Shown piece by piece: positions 1-6,441 of a DNA stretch of 11,379 nucleotides. Source of the stretch: Oscillospiraceae bacterium (lineage in GTDB: Bacteria; Bacillota; Clostridia; Oscillospirales; UBA929); assembly GCA_031282535.1 (NCBI GenBank), contig JAITDM010000024.1, forward strand, positions 1 to 11,379, read 5' to 3'. Below the pieces are notes generated by a model. It was not told where the DNA came from. It did no database searches and worked only from the letters and a program-made list of their open reading frames with translations. Made by a program: the position numbers and the translations under genes. Position 1 is the stretch's first letter; each line of letters begins with the position of its first letter.

Positions 1-238
1 GCGTGGTCTTGTCGATGTAGTAGATAAAACTCGTCTGGTCCAGCGCGACGTCGCTCAGGTCCACGTCCAGATCCGCCCGCAGGTTGTGGTTTACATAGAT
101 GACGCCGATCACACCCAGCATGGCGGTGGTGGTCAGGACGACCAGAAAGACCGTCAAAAAGACTTTCAGGAGCGCCATGATCACACGGTAGGCCGAATAC
201 CGCCCGTAACGCAGCGCACGTTTCGTCTGCTTTTTCAT
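1..238 (-). CDS. Probable class A penicillin-binding protein, N-terminal part (runs off the window)
   Basis: Only the first 79 codons are present; the gene continues past the left edge. The product starts with a basic cytoplasmic segment (MKKQTKRALRYGRY, residues 1-14). A single strong membrane helix follows at about residues 19-48, then an extracellular stretch ending FIYYIDKTT. A short cationic tail, one signal-anchor helix and a 'tyrosine-tyrosine-Asp-Lys' strand soon after it is the usual N-terminus of clostridial class A PBPs, which polymerise and cross-link peptidoglycan outside the membrane. The transglycosylase and transpeptidase domains lie outside the window, so the call rests on architecture alone; another membrane-anchored wall enzyme is possible. 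The ATG at 236-238 is preceded by AGAGGTGAT, a good ribosome binding site. The gene is divergent from ftsH. Confidence 0.6.
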   Translation of the reverse strand, partial: MKKQTKRALRYGRYSAYRVIMALLKVFLTVFLVVLTTTAMLGVIGVIYVNHNLRADLDVDLSDVALDQTSFIYYIDKTT

Positions 239-261
239 GAGATCACCTCTCTTGCCTTTTT

Positions 262-270
262 ATTATACCA
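262..270 (-). promoter_or_regulatory. Extended -10 promoter of the PBP-like gene
   Basis: On the minus strand this reads TGG-TATAAT, a perfect -10 box with an extended TGn element. The start site would fall near 255, giving a leader of under 20 nt that still contains the ribosome binding site. A TTGACA lies only 7 bp upstream (275-280), too close to serve as the -35; extended -10 promoters can work without one. The perfect inverted repeat TGTCAA-N5-TTGACA (275-291) directly upstream could be a regulator site. Confidence 0.55.
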
Positions 271-328
271 CAACTGTCAACGGACTTGACATGCGCAAAA
301 AAGTAATGTTTTTGCAAACCTGGGTGCA

Positions 329-408
329 GATGGCGCTGTTTTGTGAAGAAATCGTGCAAAAAGATGGCGCAGGCAGGCATGTATCCGCCCGGCGGCGGCC
401 GATGGCGC
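329..408. repeat. Three spaced direct copies of GATGGCGC
   Basis: The octamer GATGGCGC occurs at 329-336, 363-370 and 401-408, with start-to-start distances of 34 and 38 bp (roughly 3.2 and 3.6 helical turns). It lies between two divergent promoters. It may be a binding-site series or simply chance in GC-rich DNA. Confidence 0.3.
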
Positions 409-558
409 CTGCCGGCCTGCCCGGCCGTGACGGGCGGCTCTCTCCCCCGCTGCACATGCCTTTGCGGTCCAAAATCGCCCCGGAACGACCCCTCATACGC
501 CTAAAAAGTAAACGTTTTGTAAATCCGAGGGGAAAAAAGGGCCAGAGGACGGCAAATG

Positions 559-567
559 TGATATGAT
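559..567 (+). promoter_or_regulatory. Extended -10 promoter of ftsH
   Basis: TGA-TATGAT is an extended -10 element with five of six matches to TATAAT. There is no recognisable -35 about 17 bp upstream. The predicted start near 574 gives a leader of about 60 nt before the ftsH ATG. Confidence 0.45.
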
Positions 568-581
568 AAGAGTGTCATATC
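560..581. promoter_or_regulatory. Operator-like inverted repeat over the ftsH promoter
   Basis: GATATGA (560-566) and TCATATC (575-581) form a perfect 7-bp inverted repeat with an 8-bp spacer. The left arm includes most of the -10 box and the right arm begins at the predicted start site. A repressor bound here would block transcription. No known operator consensus is recognised. Confidence 0.4.
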
Positions 582-593
582 GCAATACCACAG

Positions 594-609
594 GCGGGCA
601 TGCGCCCGC
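594..609 (+). other. Small hairpin in the ftsH leader
   Basis: GCGGGC-ATGC-GCCCGC is a perfect 6-bp stem with a 4-nt loop. It ends 7 nt before the AGGGAGGAA ribosome binding site (617-625), so it could affect translation initiation or mRNA stability. Confidence 0.4.
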
Positions 610-632
610 TATCGATAGGGAGGAACCCGCGC

Positions 633-2492
633 ATGAACACAAACGACTCCGGCGCACCAAACAACATGCGTCGGCCTTTGCTTTTTTCGATTCTCATTTC
701 CATCGTTCTCCTCTTTATGTTCAACGGGATCATCGTGCCCATGATGGCGCAGCGCACCGTCAGAGAGATCACATACACCGAGTTTCTGTCCCTCCTCGAA
801 CAGGGCAAAATCTCCAAAGTGAACTTCGAGACCACCCGCCTCGTCATCAGCCAGAAAGACGACCCGGACGGCGTGTTCCTCACCACCGGCCGGCTTGAGG
901 ATCCAAATCTCCTGCCCCGGCTCGAAGAGGCCGGCGTGGACGTCTCCAGCGCCATTCCCAAAGAAAATTCCCCCCTCATGAGCTTCCTCCTCGGCTGGAT
1001 TTTGCCCTTTGGCGTCCTCTTCCTCTTCGGGTACCTGCTCAACCGTTCCATGGCCAAACGCATGGGCAGCGGCGTCATGAGCTTCGGCAAAAATACCTCC
1101 AAAATCTACGCAGAAACCACAACTGGAAAAACTTTCCAAGACGTTGCCGGGCAGGACGAGGCCAAGGAGTCCCTCACCGAGATCGTCGACTTTTTAAATC
1201 ACCCGGACAAATATCTCGAGATCGGCGCCAAGCTGCCCAAAGGCGCGCTGCTGGTGGGGCCCCCGGGCACCGGCAAGACGCTGCTCGCCCGCGCCGTGGC
1301 GGGTGAGGCCAAGGTGCCCTTCTTCTCGCTCTCCGGCTCGGACTTTGTCGAGCTCTTCGTCGGCATGGGCGCCTCGCGCGTGCGTGACCTCTTCAAACAG
1401 GCCGAGGAGAAGGCCCCGTGCATCGTCTTCATCGACGAGATCGACGCCATCGGCAAGTCCCGCGAGGGCGCCTACGGCGTCGGCGGCAACGACGAGCGCG
1501 AACAGACGCTAAACCAGCTCCTCTCCGAGATGGACGGCTTCGACCCCTCCAAGGGCGTCGTCATTCTGGCCGCCACCAACCGCCCGGATGTGCTGGACAA
1601 GGCCCTGCTCCGGCCCGGCCGGTTTGACCGCCGGATCCCCGTGGAGCGGCCCGACCTCGCCGGACGGGAGGCTGTCCTCAAAGTACACGCCCGCGACGTG
1701 CGTATGAGCGCCCATGTGGACCTCTTCGCCATCGCCCGCGCCACGCCGGGCGCCGTGGGCGCCGACCTCGCCAACATCATCAACGAGGCCGCTCTGCTCG
1801 CCGTGCGGGCCGGACGCCGCGTGGTGGAGCAGCCCGATCTGGCGGAGGCCGTCGAGACCACGCTGGCCGGCCAGGAGAAAAAAGGCAAAGTCCTCTCCCC
1901 GCACGAAAAGCGCATCGTCGCCTACCACGAGACCGGCCACGCGCTGGTGTCCGCCTGCCTGCCCCACGCCGAAAAGGTCCACAAGGTGACCATCGTCCCG
2001 CGCACCATGGGCTCCCTCGGCTACACCATGCAGGTGCCGGAGGAGGACAAATCCCTCCACTCCAAAGAGGAGGCGCTGGCCCAGATCACCACGCTGCTCG
2101 CCGGACGCTCGGCGGAGGAGATCGTCTTCCAGTCGATCACCACCGGCGCCGCCAACGACATCGAGCGGGCCACACAGCTCGCGCGGGCCATGGTCACCCA
2201 GTACGGCATGAGCGACACCTTCGACATGGTGGCCCTCGAAACCGTCACGAACCCCTACCTCGGCGGCACGCCCCTGCGCAACCACTCGGAGACCACCGCG
2301 GCCCGTGTGGACGAGGAGGTGGGCCGTCTGATCCGCACATGCCACGAGCAGGCCAGAGAGATCCTCCATGCCCACCGCGACGGCCTGGACGCCATCACCG
2401 CCGTCCTTCTCGAAAAAGAGAGCCTCGACAGCGAGGAGTTCGCCGCCCTCTGCGACCAGTACGTGACGAAACAATTGAGAATGGAGAATTGA
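633..2492 (+). CDS. ftsH: ATP-dependent zinc metalloprotease FtsH
   Basis: 619-residue membrane AAA+ protease, usual length for the family, which degrades misfolded membrane proteins and short-lived regulators. Two membrane helices (about residues 15-37 and 114-137) flank a small extracytoplasmic domain. The AAA module has Walker A GPPGTGKT (209-216), pore motif FVG, Walker B IDEID (267-271) and a second region of homology ending RPGRFDRR. The M41 domain has HETGH (432-436), with D509 in GAANDIERAT as likely third zinc ligand. The spacing H432-D509 equals that of Thermotoga FtsH. I chose ATG 633 because AGGGAGGAA lies 7 nt upstream; an in-frame ATG at 600 lacks such a site. Where many FtsH proteins read FSGAD this one reads AVGAD. 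The last residues, QLRMEN, are encoded by a heptanucleotide repeat. Unlike many Bacillota, tilS and hpt are not upstream. Confidence 0.97.
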   Translation: MNTNDSGAPNNMRRPLLFSILISIVLLFMFNGIIVPMMAQRTVREITYTEFLSLLEQGKISKVNFETTRLVISQKDDPDGVFLTTGRLEDPNLLPRLEEAGVDVSSAIPKENSPLMSFLLGWILPFGVLFLFGYLLNRSMAKRMGSGVMSFGKNTSKIYAETTTGKTFQDVAGQDEAKESLTEIVDFLNHPDKYLEIGAKLPKGALLVGPPGTGKTLLARAVAGEAKVPFFSLSGSDFVELFVGMGASRVRDLFKQAEEKAPCIVFIDEIDAIGKSREGAYGVGGNDEREQTLNQLLSEMDGFDPSKGVVILAATNRPDVLDKALLRPGRFDRRIPVERPDLAGREAVLKVHARDVRMSAHVDLFAIARATPGAVGADLANIINEAALLAVRAGRRVVEQPDLAEAVETTLAGQEKKGKVLSPHEKRIVAYHETGHALVSACLPHAEKVHKVTIVPRTMGSLGYTMQVPEEDKSLHSKEEALAQITTLLAGRSAEEIVFQSITTGAANDIERATQLARAMVTQYGMSDTFDMVALETVTNPYLGGTPLRNHSETTAARVDEEVGRLIRTCHEQAREILHAHRDGLDAITAVLLEKESLDSEEFAALCDQYVTKQLRMEN

Positions 2493-2501
2493 GAATTTTG
2501 G
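2474..2501 (+). repeat. Heptanucleotide tandem repeat at the ftsH stop codon
   Basis: Units ATTGAGA (2474-2480), ATGGAGA (2481-2487) and ATTGAGA (2488-2494) stand head to tail, followed by a diverged ATTTTGG. The ftsH TGA (2490-2492) is inside the third unit and the last ftsH codons are repeat sequence. Because the unit is 7 nt and contains TGA, the array can stop translation in more than one frame. Confidence 0.65.
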
Positions 2502-2588
2502 GGTGATGCGGGCAGCCGCGTTTGAAGTGGGGCGGCGCAAGATGTTGTGTCTGTCGGCCCACAAGATCTATAAAATACAAATTCTCAA
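2489..2588. repeat. 100-bp element bounded by 10-bp inverted repeats
   Basis: TTGAGAATTT (2489-2498) and AAATTCTCAA (2579-2588) are perfect inverted copies. Between them are two further pairings: GCCGC/GCGGC (2515-2519 with 2532-2536), and GAT.TTGTG with CACAA.ATC (2541-2549 with 2560-2568, one G-G mismatch). The whole could fold as a three-way structure. It codes for nothing obvious. It may be a miniature intergenic repeat or a processed RNA; no target-site duplication is evident. Confidence 0.45.
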
Positions 2589-2804
2589 AAAATGGTAATT
2601 ATTTTTTGTCACTATGCGCTAAAGGTCTGGAGGGCGAAAGACGATATTATAACTATGATATTGATTGGGCGCCTCCAACAACCGGGGAGTCCATGTCGAG
2701 GGGTCGTTGGGGAACGCCCGCGGAACGATGGATGATTCAGGTGTCAGACGTGCGTCTGCCGAATCATGGGTACCCGCGTGTGTTCGAGAGGAGGCTCCGC
2801 CGCG
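2493..2804. other. Intergenic region between ftsH and the orphan gene
   Basis: 312 bp with no supported gene. Its left part is the inverted-repeat element. Then comes an AT-rich stretch (about 2570-2665) containing GATATT twice (2643-2648, 2657-2662) and TATTAT/TATGAT boxes, but no -35 at a proper distance, so I do not call a promoter. The right part holds two hairpins ahead of the next gene. No hairpin-plus-T-run terminator follows ftsH, so read-through into the orphan gene is possible. Confidence 0.5.
2689..2767 (+). other. Structured leader: two tandem hairpins
   Basis: Hairpin A: TCC (2689-2691) and TCGTT (2704-2708) pair with GGA (2730-2732) and AACGA (2724-2728) around an inner GGG/CCC stem. 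Hairpin B (2732-2767): ATGATTC, GG and CAGAC pair with one uninterrupted 3' strand, GTCTG-CC-GAATCAT, around a GTGC loop, with only A and TGT bulged. Hairpin B ends 19 nt before the ribosome binding site at 2787-2794. No known riboswitch consensus is recognised. Confidence 0.4.
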
Positions 2805-3476
2805 ATGTATACGCCGCAAGTTCTGCCGCCGGCCTTGGGCCGCCCCGCGCAGGAACGGCCGCGGGTCGAGCCCGTACCCCGCGCTCACACCGCCTCCGGC
2901 GGCGGCGGCCGTCACACCCCCGTCCACCAGGGCGTCAGATTGCCGGTCTCACAGGACCACGCCAACGCCACAGACGCAGCCCGGCTGCGCGCCGAGTACG
3001 CGCTCAGGCTAACGCAGGAAGCCAGACAATTGCAAAAAGGCGGACGGCACTGCCCGGGCCCCTCCATCGAGGAGACGGCGCGGGCCTATGTGTCCCTGCT
3101 GCGCGATATCTGCGCCTCCTTCCGCCCGGAGGCGGACTCCGCGCCGCTGCACACCCACCTGGACGCGCTGCGCGGCGCGTGGGACGACGTGCTGACGATG
3201 CTGGCCCAAAAGGCCGCGCTGCGCCTCGGTGTGACGGCGGAACAGAGCGGGGGGCACGCCGGCTTTGGCCGGGCCCTTATAGAGATCCATCACCTCTTCG
3301 CCGTCCGCTTCTGTGAGCTGTACCCGACGAGCGGTGTGGAAAAGGCCCTGACCCTGACCAAAGAGAGCGTGGTCCATTCCGCTGTTTTTGCGCGGAGTGA
3401 CACGCGCTCTCTCACCGACGCACTGGCGCTGTATTACTACCGCAAGTTTTTTGAGCAGAAAGAAACCATATGCTGA
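2805..3476 (+). CDS. Hypothetical protein, 223 aa, unrecognised family
   Basis: I do not recognise this product. Residues 1-55 are rich in Pro, Gly, Arg and His and look disordered, including a GGGG run at 32-35. Residues 56-80 form a charged amphipathic helix. Residues 87-223 look mostly helical, with segments such as SIEETARAYVSLLRDICASF and ALALYYYRKFFEQKE near the end. No signal peptide or membrane helix is visible. C83, C103, C170 and C223 do not form a metal motif. ATG 2805 is chosen because AGAGGAGG (2787-2794) sits 10 nt upstream; an in-frame ATG at 2766 lacks such a site. The reading frame stays open through GC-rich DNA with G/C-ending codons like its neighbours, supporting a resident gene. 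It is convergent with the small gene at 3572-3775. Confidence 0.7.
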   Translation: MYTPQVLPPALGRPAQERPRVEPVPRAHTASGGGGRHTPVHQGVRLPVSQDHANATDAARLRAEYALRLTQEARQLQKGGRHCPGPSIEETARAYVSLLRDICASFRPEADSAPLHTHLDALRGAWDDVLTMLAQKAALRLGVTAEQSGGHAGFGRALIEIHHLFAVRFCELYPTSGVEKALTLTKESVVHSAVFARSDTRSLTDALALYYYRKFFEQKETIC

Positions 3477-3490
3477 GGCCCCGCGGGGCC
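3477..3490. other. GC palindrome immediately after the orphan gene
   Basis: GGCCCCGCGGGGCC is a perfect 14-bp palindrome starting at the base after the TGA stop. No T-run follows on either strand, so it is at most a pause or mRNA-end hairpin that helps the larger stem at 3500-3549. Confidence 0.35.
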
Positions 3491-3499
3491 GAACAAAAT

Positions 3500-3549
3500 G
3501 AAACCGCAAAAGCCTCCGGGAGATTCGATCCGGAGACTTTTGCGGTTTC
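3500..3549 (-). terminator. Strong hairpin terminator between convergent genes
   Basis: A 13-bp perfect stem (3500-3512 with 3537-3549) continues, after one C-A mismatch, into six more pairs (3514-3519 with 3530-3535) around a 10-nt loop. On the minus strand it is followed by CATTTTGTT, a modest T-run, so it should terminate the small leftward gene. On the + strand no T-run follows, but the hairpin would still protect the 3' end of the orphan transcript. Confidence 0.7.
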
Positions 3550-3571
3550 GCCCACCAGGGGCACATCGACC

Positions 3572-3775
3572 TTAGAGCTGCGCGATAACGTCCGCGTACT
3601 GACTCGGCTCGATCCCCTTTGCTTTGAGAGCCGCATACAGCTCACTGAGTTGCTTTTTTTCCTTGTCTTTATTGATCTCTTCCCGACGGGCCAGCAGATC
3701 TTTTCTCTTGGCCTGCAACTCTTTGATCTTTTCCTCGACCTTTTCAATTTGCTCATCAACGGACCAGCGTGCCAA
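3572..3775 (-). CDS. Small charged coiled-coil protein, hypothetical
   Basis: About 67 residues. Residues 5-50 are a Lys/Glu-rich helix with heptad spacing (EQIEKVEEKIKELQAKRKDL), then a short C-terminal segment (LYAALKAKGIEPSQY). There is no signal peptide or membrane helix. The coiled coil plus short tail resembles small accessory proteins of clostridial integrative elements (DUF4315/DUF3847-like architecture), but no mobility gene is nearby and I do not assign a family. I chose the TTG at 3773-3775, giving MARWSVDEQ: AGGTGG (3784-3789) lies 8 nt upstream. Two GTG codons (3785-3787, 3782-3784) are alternatives, but they overlap that ribosome binding site. A weak promoter, TTGACT (3835-3840) with TACCAT 17 bp on, may drive it. 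The 220 bp between this gene and the gdhA terminator show nothing else. Confidence 0.65.
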   Translation of the reverse strand: MARWSVDEQIEKVEEKIKELQAKRKDLLARREEINKDKEKKQLSELYAALKAKGIEPSQYADVIAQL

Positions 3776-3995
3776 ATCACTCACCACCTTTCGAACTTAC
3801 TTATATTTCTTATGGTAGTATAGATCATCGAAGAAGTCAATAGTATAAATGAAAAAATTTCTCCATATCCTCATAAAAAATGCCGCGCCGCCGTTTGGCG
3901 CCCTGAAAATACCACCCGCCCCCACCGCCGGCACGGCCAAAAGATAAGCCCAATATCCGCGCGAGGCAGACGGGCGCACCCGACCCGTGACATGT

Positions 3996-4035
3996 AAAAA
4001 CGTGCGCGCCCTCTTTTGTCCGAAGGCGCGCACGT
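3996..4035 (-). terminator. Rho-independent terminator of gdhA
   Basis: On the minus strand an 11-bp perfect GC-rich stem (4025-4035 with 4000-4010, 14-nt loop) is followed directly by a run of T residues (3996-3999). It lies about 35 nt beyond the gdhA stop and separates gdhA from the small coiled-coil gene. Confidence 0.85.
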
Positions 4036-4068
4036 CTCTTTTCTCTCCCCGGGGACCTGTTTTTTTGT

Positions 4069-5400
<1,332 letters not shown>

Positions 5401-5425
5401 TTTTCGTCACTCCTCTATGTTAATG

Positions 5426-5510
5426 TGCGCCCGTCTCCCGGTGTCTTGGAGAACCGGGCGTCACATCCGGGGAGATGACGAATCCCCCGGCGGACGCCCT
5501 TGTCCGCGCA
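5426..5510 (-). ncRNA. Candidate structured 5' leader RNA of gdhA
   Basis: The transcript should begin near 5510 and run about 110 nt to the ATG. TGCGC (5506-5510) can pair with GCGCA (5426-5430), closing a junction that contains three hairpins: GGAC/GTCC (5502-5505 with 5492-5495), CCGGGG/CCCCGG (5485-5490 with 5467-5472) and CCCGGT/ACCGGG (5453-5458 with 5437-5442). A competing 7-bp stem, GGGCGTC/GACGCCC (5493-5499 with 5456-5462), overlaps the first and last of these, so alternative folds exclude one another. The closing stem ends about 10 nt before the ribosome binding site. No known riboswitch class is recognised. GC-rich DNA folds easily, so this is a candidate only. Confidence 0.35.
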
Positions 5511-5516
5511 GGGATA

Positions 5517-5546
5517 ATTATACTGCGCGCCATGGGTTCCTGTCAA
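5517..5546 (-). promoter_or_regulatory. Sigma-A promoter of gdhA
   Basis: Minus strand: -35 TTGACA (5541-5546), 18-bp spacer, -10 TATAAT (5517-5522). Both hexamers are perfect consensus, suggesting strong basal expression that would need control by a regulator or by the leader. Confidence 0.85.
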
Positions 5547-5608
5547 TTCCCATAGTCGGCATTCCCCTTGGATTTTTAGAAATTTTACAAAGTTTTTGCC
5601 AGATATGA

Positions 5609-5637
5609 TTGAATTTCTCCGGTCGGCGGCGTATAGT
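5609..5637 (+). promoter_or_regulatory. Sigma-A promoter of trmL
   Basis: -35 TTGAAT (5609-5614), 17-bp spacer, -10 TATAGT (5632-5637). The expected start is near 5644, about 87 nt before the trmL ATG. Confidence 0.7.
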
Positions 5638-5643
5638 ATGGTT

Positions 5644-5664
5644 CAGGCGCCCGCGGCGCGCCTG
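5644..5664 (+). other. Hairpin at the predicted 5' end of the trmL transcript
   Basis: CAGGCGC (5644-5650) pairs perfectly with GCGCCTG (5658-5664) around a 7-nt loop. It starts at the predicted transcription start, a position where stems protect mRNA from 5'-end decay. There is no T-run, so it is not a terminator. Confidence 0.4.
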
Positions 5665-5730
5665 GCGATGGCCGGGTCGCTTTTCCATCGTATCATCCGG
5701 GCCGCCGGGCCGGGCCGGGAAGGAGACGCC

Positions 5731-6195
5731 ATGCTGCACGTCGTACTGGTCGAGCCGGAGATCCCCCAAAACACCGGCAATGTCGCCCGCACCTGCGCGG
5801 CCACGGGCTGCGCGCTGCACCTCGTAAAACCGCTGGGTTTCTCGCTGGAGGACCGCTACCTAAAACGCGCCGGGCTGGACTACTGGCCGCTTTTGGATCT
5901 CACCGTACACGAAAGCTTTGACGCCTTTTGGGCCGCGTGGGGCGGCAAACCCTTTTGGCTTGTCTCCACCAAGGGCGCGCAGCCGTACACGCGGGCCGAC
6001 CTGCGGGCGGACGCCTGCCTGCTTTTCGGGCGGGAAACGGCCGGGCTGCCCGGGCCTCTGCTGGCGGCGCACCCCGACCGCTGCCTGCGCATCCCCATCC
6101 GCGCCGAGGCGCGCAGCCTCAACCTGTCAAACAGCGTGGCTGTGGTCGTCTTCGAGGCCATGCGGCAACGCGGTTTTGCCGGCCGGGCACCCTGA
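5731..6195 (+). CDS. trmL: tRNA (cytidine/uridine-34 2'-O)-methyltransferase TrmL
   Basis: 154 residues, the size of E. coli TrmL (157). This SPOUT (trefoil-knot) dimer transfers a methyl group from S-adenosylmethionine to the ribose 2'-OH of the wobble nucleotide of certain leucine tRNAs. The family signature appears in order: PEIPQNTGNVARTCAATG (9-26), LLFGRETAGLP (97-107) and IPIRAEARSLNLSNSVAV (121-138). The second and third form the knot that binds the cofactor. Family members usually read FGSE where this one has FGRE. ATG 5731 follows GGAAGGAG (5718-5725) with 5 nt spacing and gives the family N-terminus. It has its own promoter and is divergent from gdhA; pgk downstream has a separate promoter 180 bp on. 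Confidence 0.95.
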   Translation: MLHVVLVEPEIPQNTGNVARTCAATGCALHLVKPLGFSLEDRYLKRAGLDYWPLLDLTVHESFDAFWAAWGGKPFWLVSTKGAQPYTRADLRADACLLFGRETAGLPGPLLAAHPDRCLRIPIRAEARSLNLSNSVAVVVFEAMRQRGFAGRAP

Positions 6196-6265
6196 TATCC
6201 CCACCTTCTCGGCCCGCTCATTGACCAAATTCCGATCCTTTTGTTGTATTTTGTACCATTTGTCC

Positions 6266-6293
6266 CACAAAGGGCGCGGCGGCCGCGATTGTG
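6266..6293 (+). terminator. Weak terminator candidate after trmL
   Basis: CACAA (6266-6270) pairs with TTGTG (6289-6293) around an inner CGCGG/CCGCG stem (6275-6279 with 6283-6287), leaving an uneven internal loop. The following TTGTAC is only slightly T-rich. It lies 70 nt after the trmL stop and before the pgk promoter, where a terminator would be expected, but the structure is poor. Confidence 0.3.
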
Positions 6294-6378
6294 TTGTACG
6301 TGTCTCCAGTTTGTCTGAAAAAAGTCAATTGATTTGAACCCATTTGCGATATTTTCGAGGCAAAATTATGGATTTCTC

Positions 6379-6407
6379 TTGCATTTTCATACAGATGGCA
6401 TTATAAT
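6379..6407 (+). promoter_or_regulatory. Sigma-A promoter of the glycolytic operon
   Basis: -35 TTGCAT (6379-6384), 17-bp spacer, -10 TATAAT (6402-6407). The start near 6414 gives a leader of under 30 nt carrying the GGGGAGG site of pgk. Of the four operon genes, only pgk has a visible promoter upstream. Confidence 0.8.
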
Positions 6408-6441
6408 GACAGTCGAGGATTTTTTTGGGGAGGCTGGTTTT

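Larger units (their letters stand above)
239..632. other. Divergent intergenic region between the PBP-like gene and ftsH
   Basis: 394 bp with no convincing gene. It holds one promoter for each flanking gene, the inverted repeats at 275-291 and 560-581, and three copies of GATGGCGC (329-336, 363-370, 401-408). A GC-rich imperfect hairpin spans about 372-413: GGCAGGC pairs with GCCTGCC, with an inner CCGCC/GGCGG stem. Short reading frames cross the region on both strands, but none has a ribosome binding site or a recognisable product. Confidence 0.6.
5401..5730. other. Divergent intergenic region between gdhA and trmL
   Basis: 330 bp with no gene. It contains the gdhA leader and promoter on the minus strand and the trmL promoter and leader on the plus strand. 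The two -35 boxes are 62 bp apart, leaving an AT-rich stretch (5547-5608) where a shared regulator could bind. A reading frame open from 5596 into trmL is not a better start: it lacks a ribosome binding site and spans the promoter. Confidence 0.6.

Noticed and set aside
275..280. TTGACA as the -35 box of the PBP-like promoter
   Set aside because: It is only 7 bp from the -10; the extended TGG-TATAAT element explains the promoter without it.
600..632. Upstream in-frame ATG for ftsH
   Set aside because: It lies in the leader hairpin without a ribosome binding site; ATG 633 has an excellent one and gives the normal FtsH N-terminus.
1509..2564. 351-codon open frame on the minus strand opposite ftsH
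   Set aside because: Antisense shadow of the conserved ftsH catalytic region with biased composition and no recognisable domain.
2732..2767. Resemblance of ATGATTC...GAATCAT to the tetrahydrofolate riboswitch
   Set aside because: Only the short AUGAUUC/GAAUCAU arms match; the rest of the aptamer core is missing and the interior is too short.
2522..3316. 264-codon plus-strand frame overlapping the orphan gene
   Set aside because: Past about 2900 the product is Arg/Pro-rich out-of-frame translation, and the start lacks a ribosome binding site; the 2805-3476 frame is better supported.
3817..3822. TATACT as the -10 of the small coiled-coil gene
   Set aside because: The nearest TTGACT is only 12 bp away and there is no extended TGn; the alternative TACCAT is correctly spaced but weak, so no promoter feature is called.
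3797..4033. 78-codon minus-strand frame between gdhA and the small gene
   Set aside because: It starts inside the gdhA terminator stem and has no ribosome binding site or recognisable sequence.
5596..5730. N-terminal extension of trmL
   Set aside because: It spans the trmL promoter and leader hairpin, has no ribosome binding site, and TrmL proteins start at the MLHVVLVEPE position.
6343..6364. TTTGC...GCAAA pseudo-palindrome upstream of the pgk promoter
   Set aside because: Only five pairs with a 12-nt unpaired centre, expected by chance; it does not match the cre consensus.
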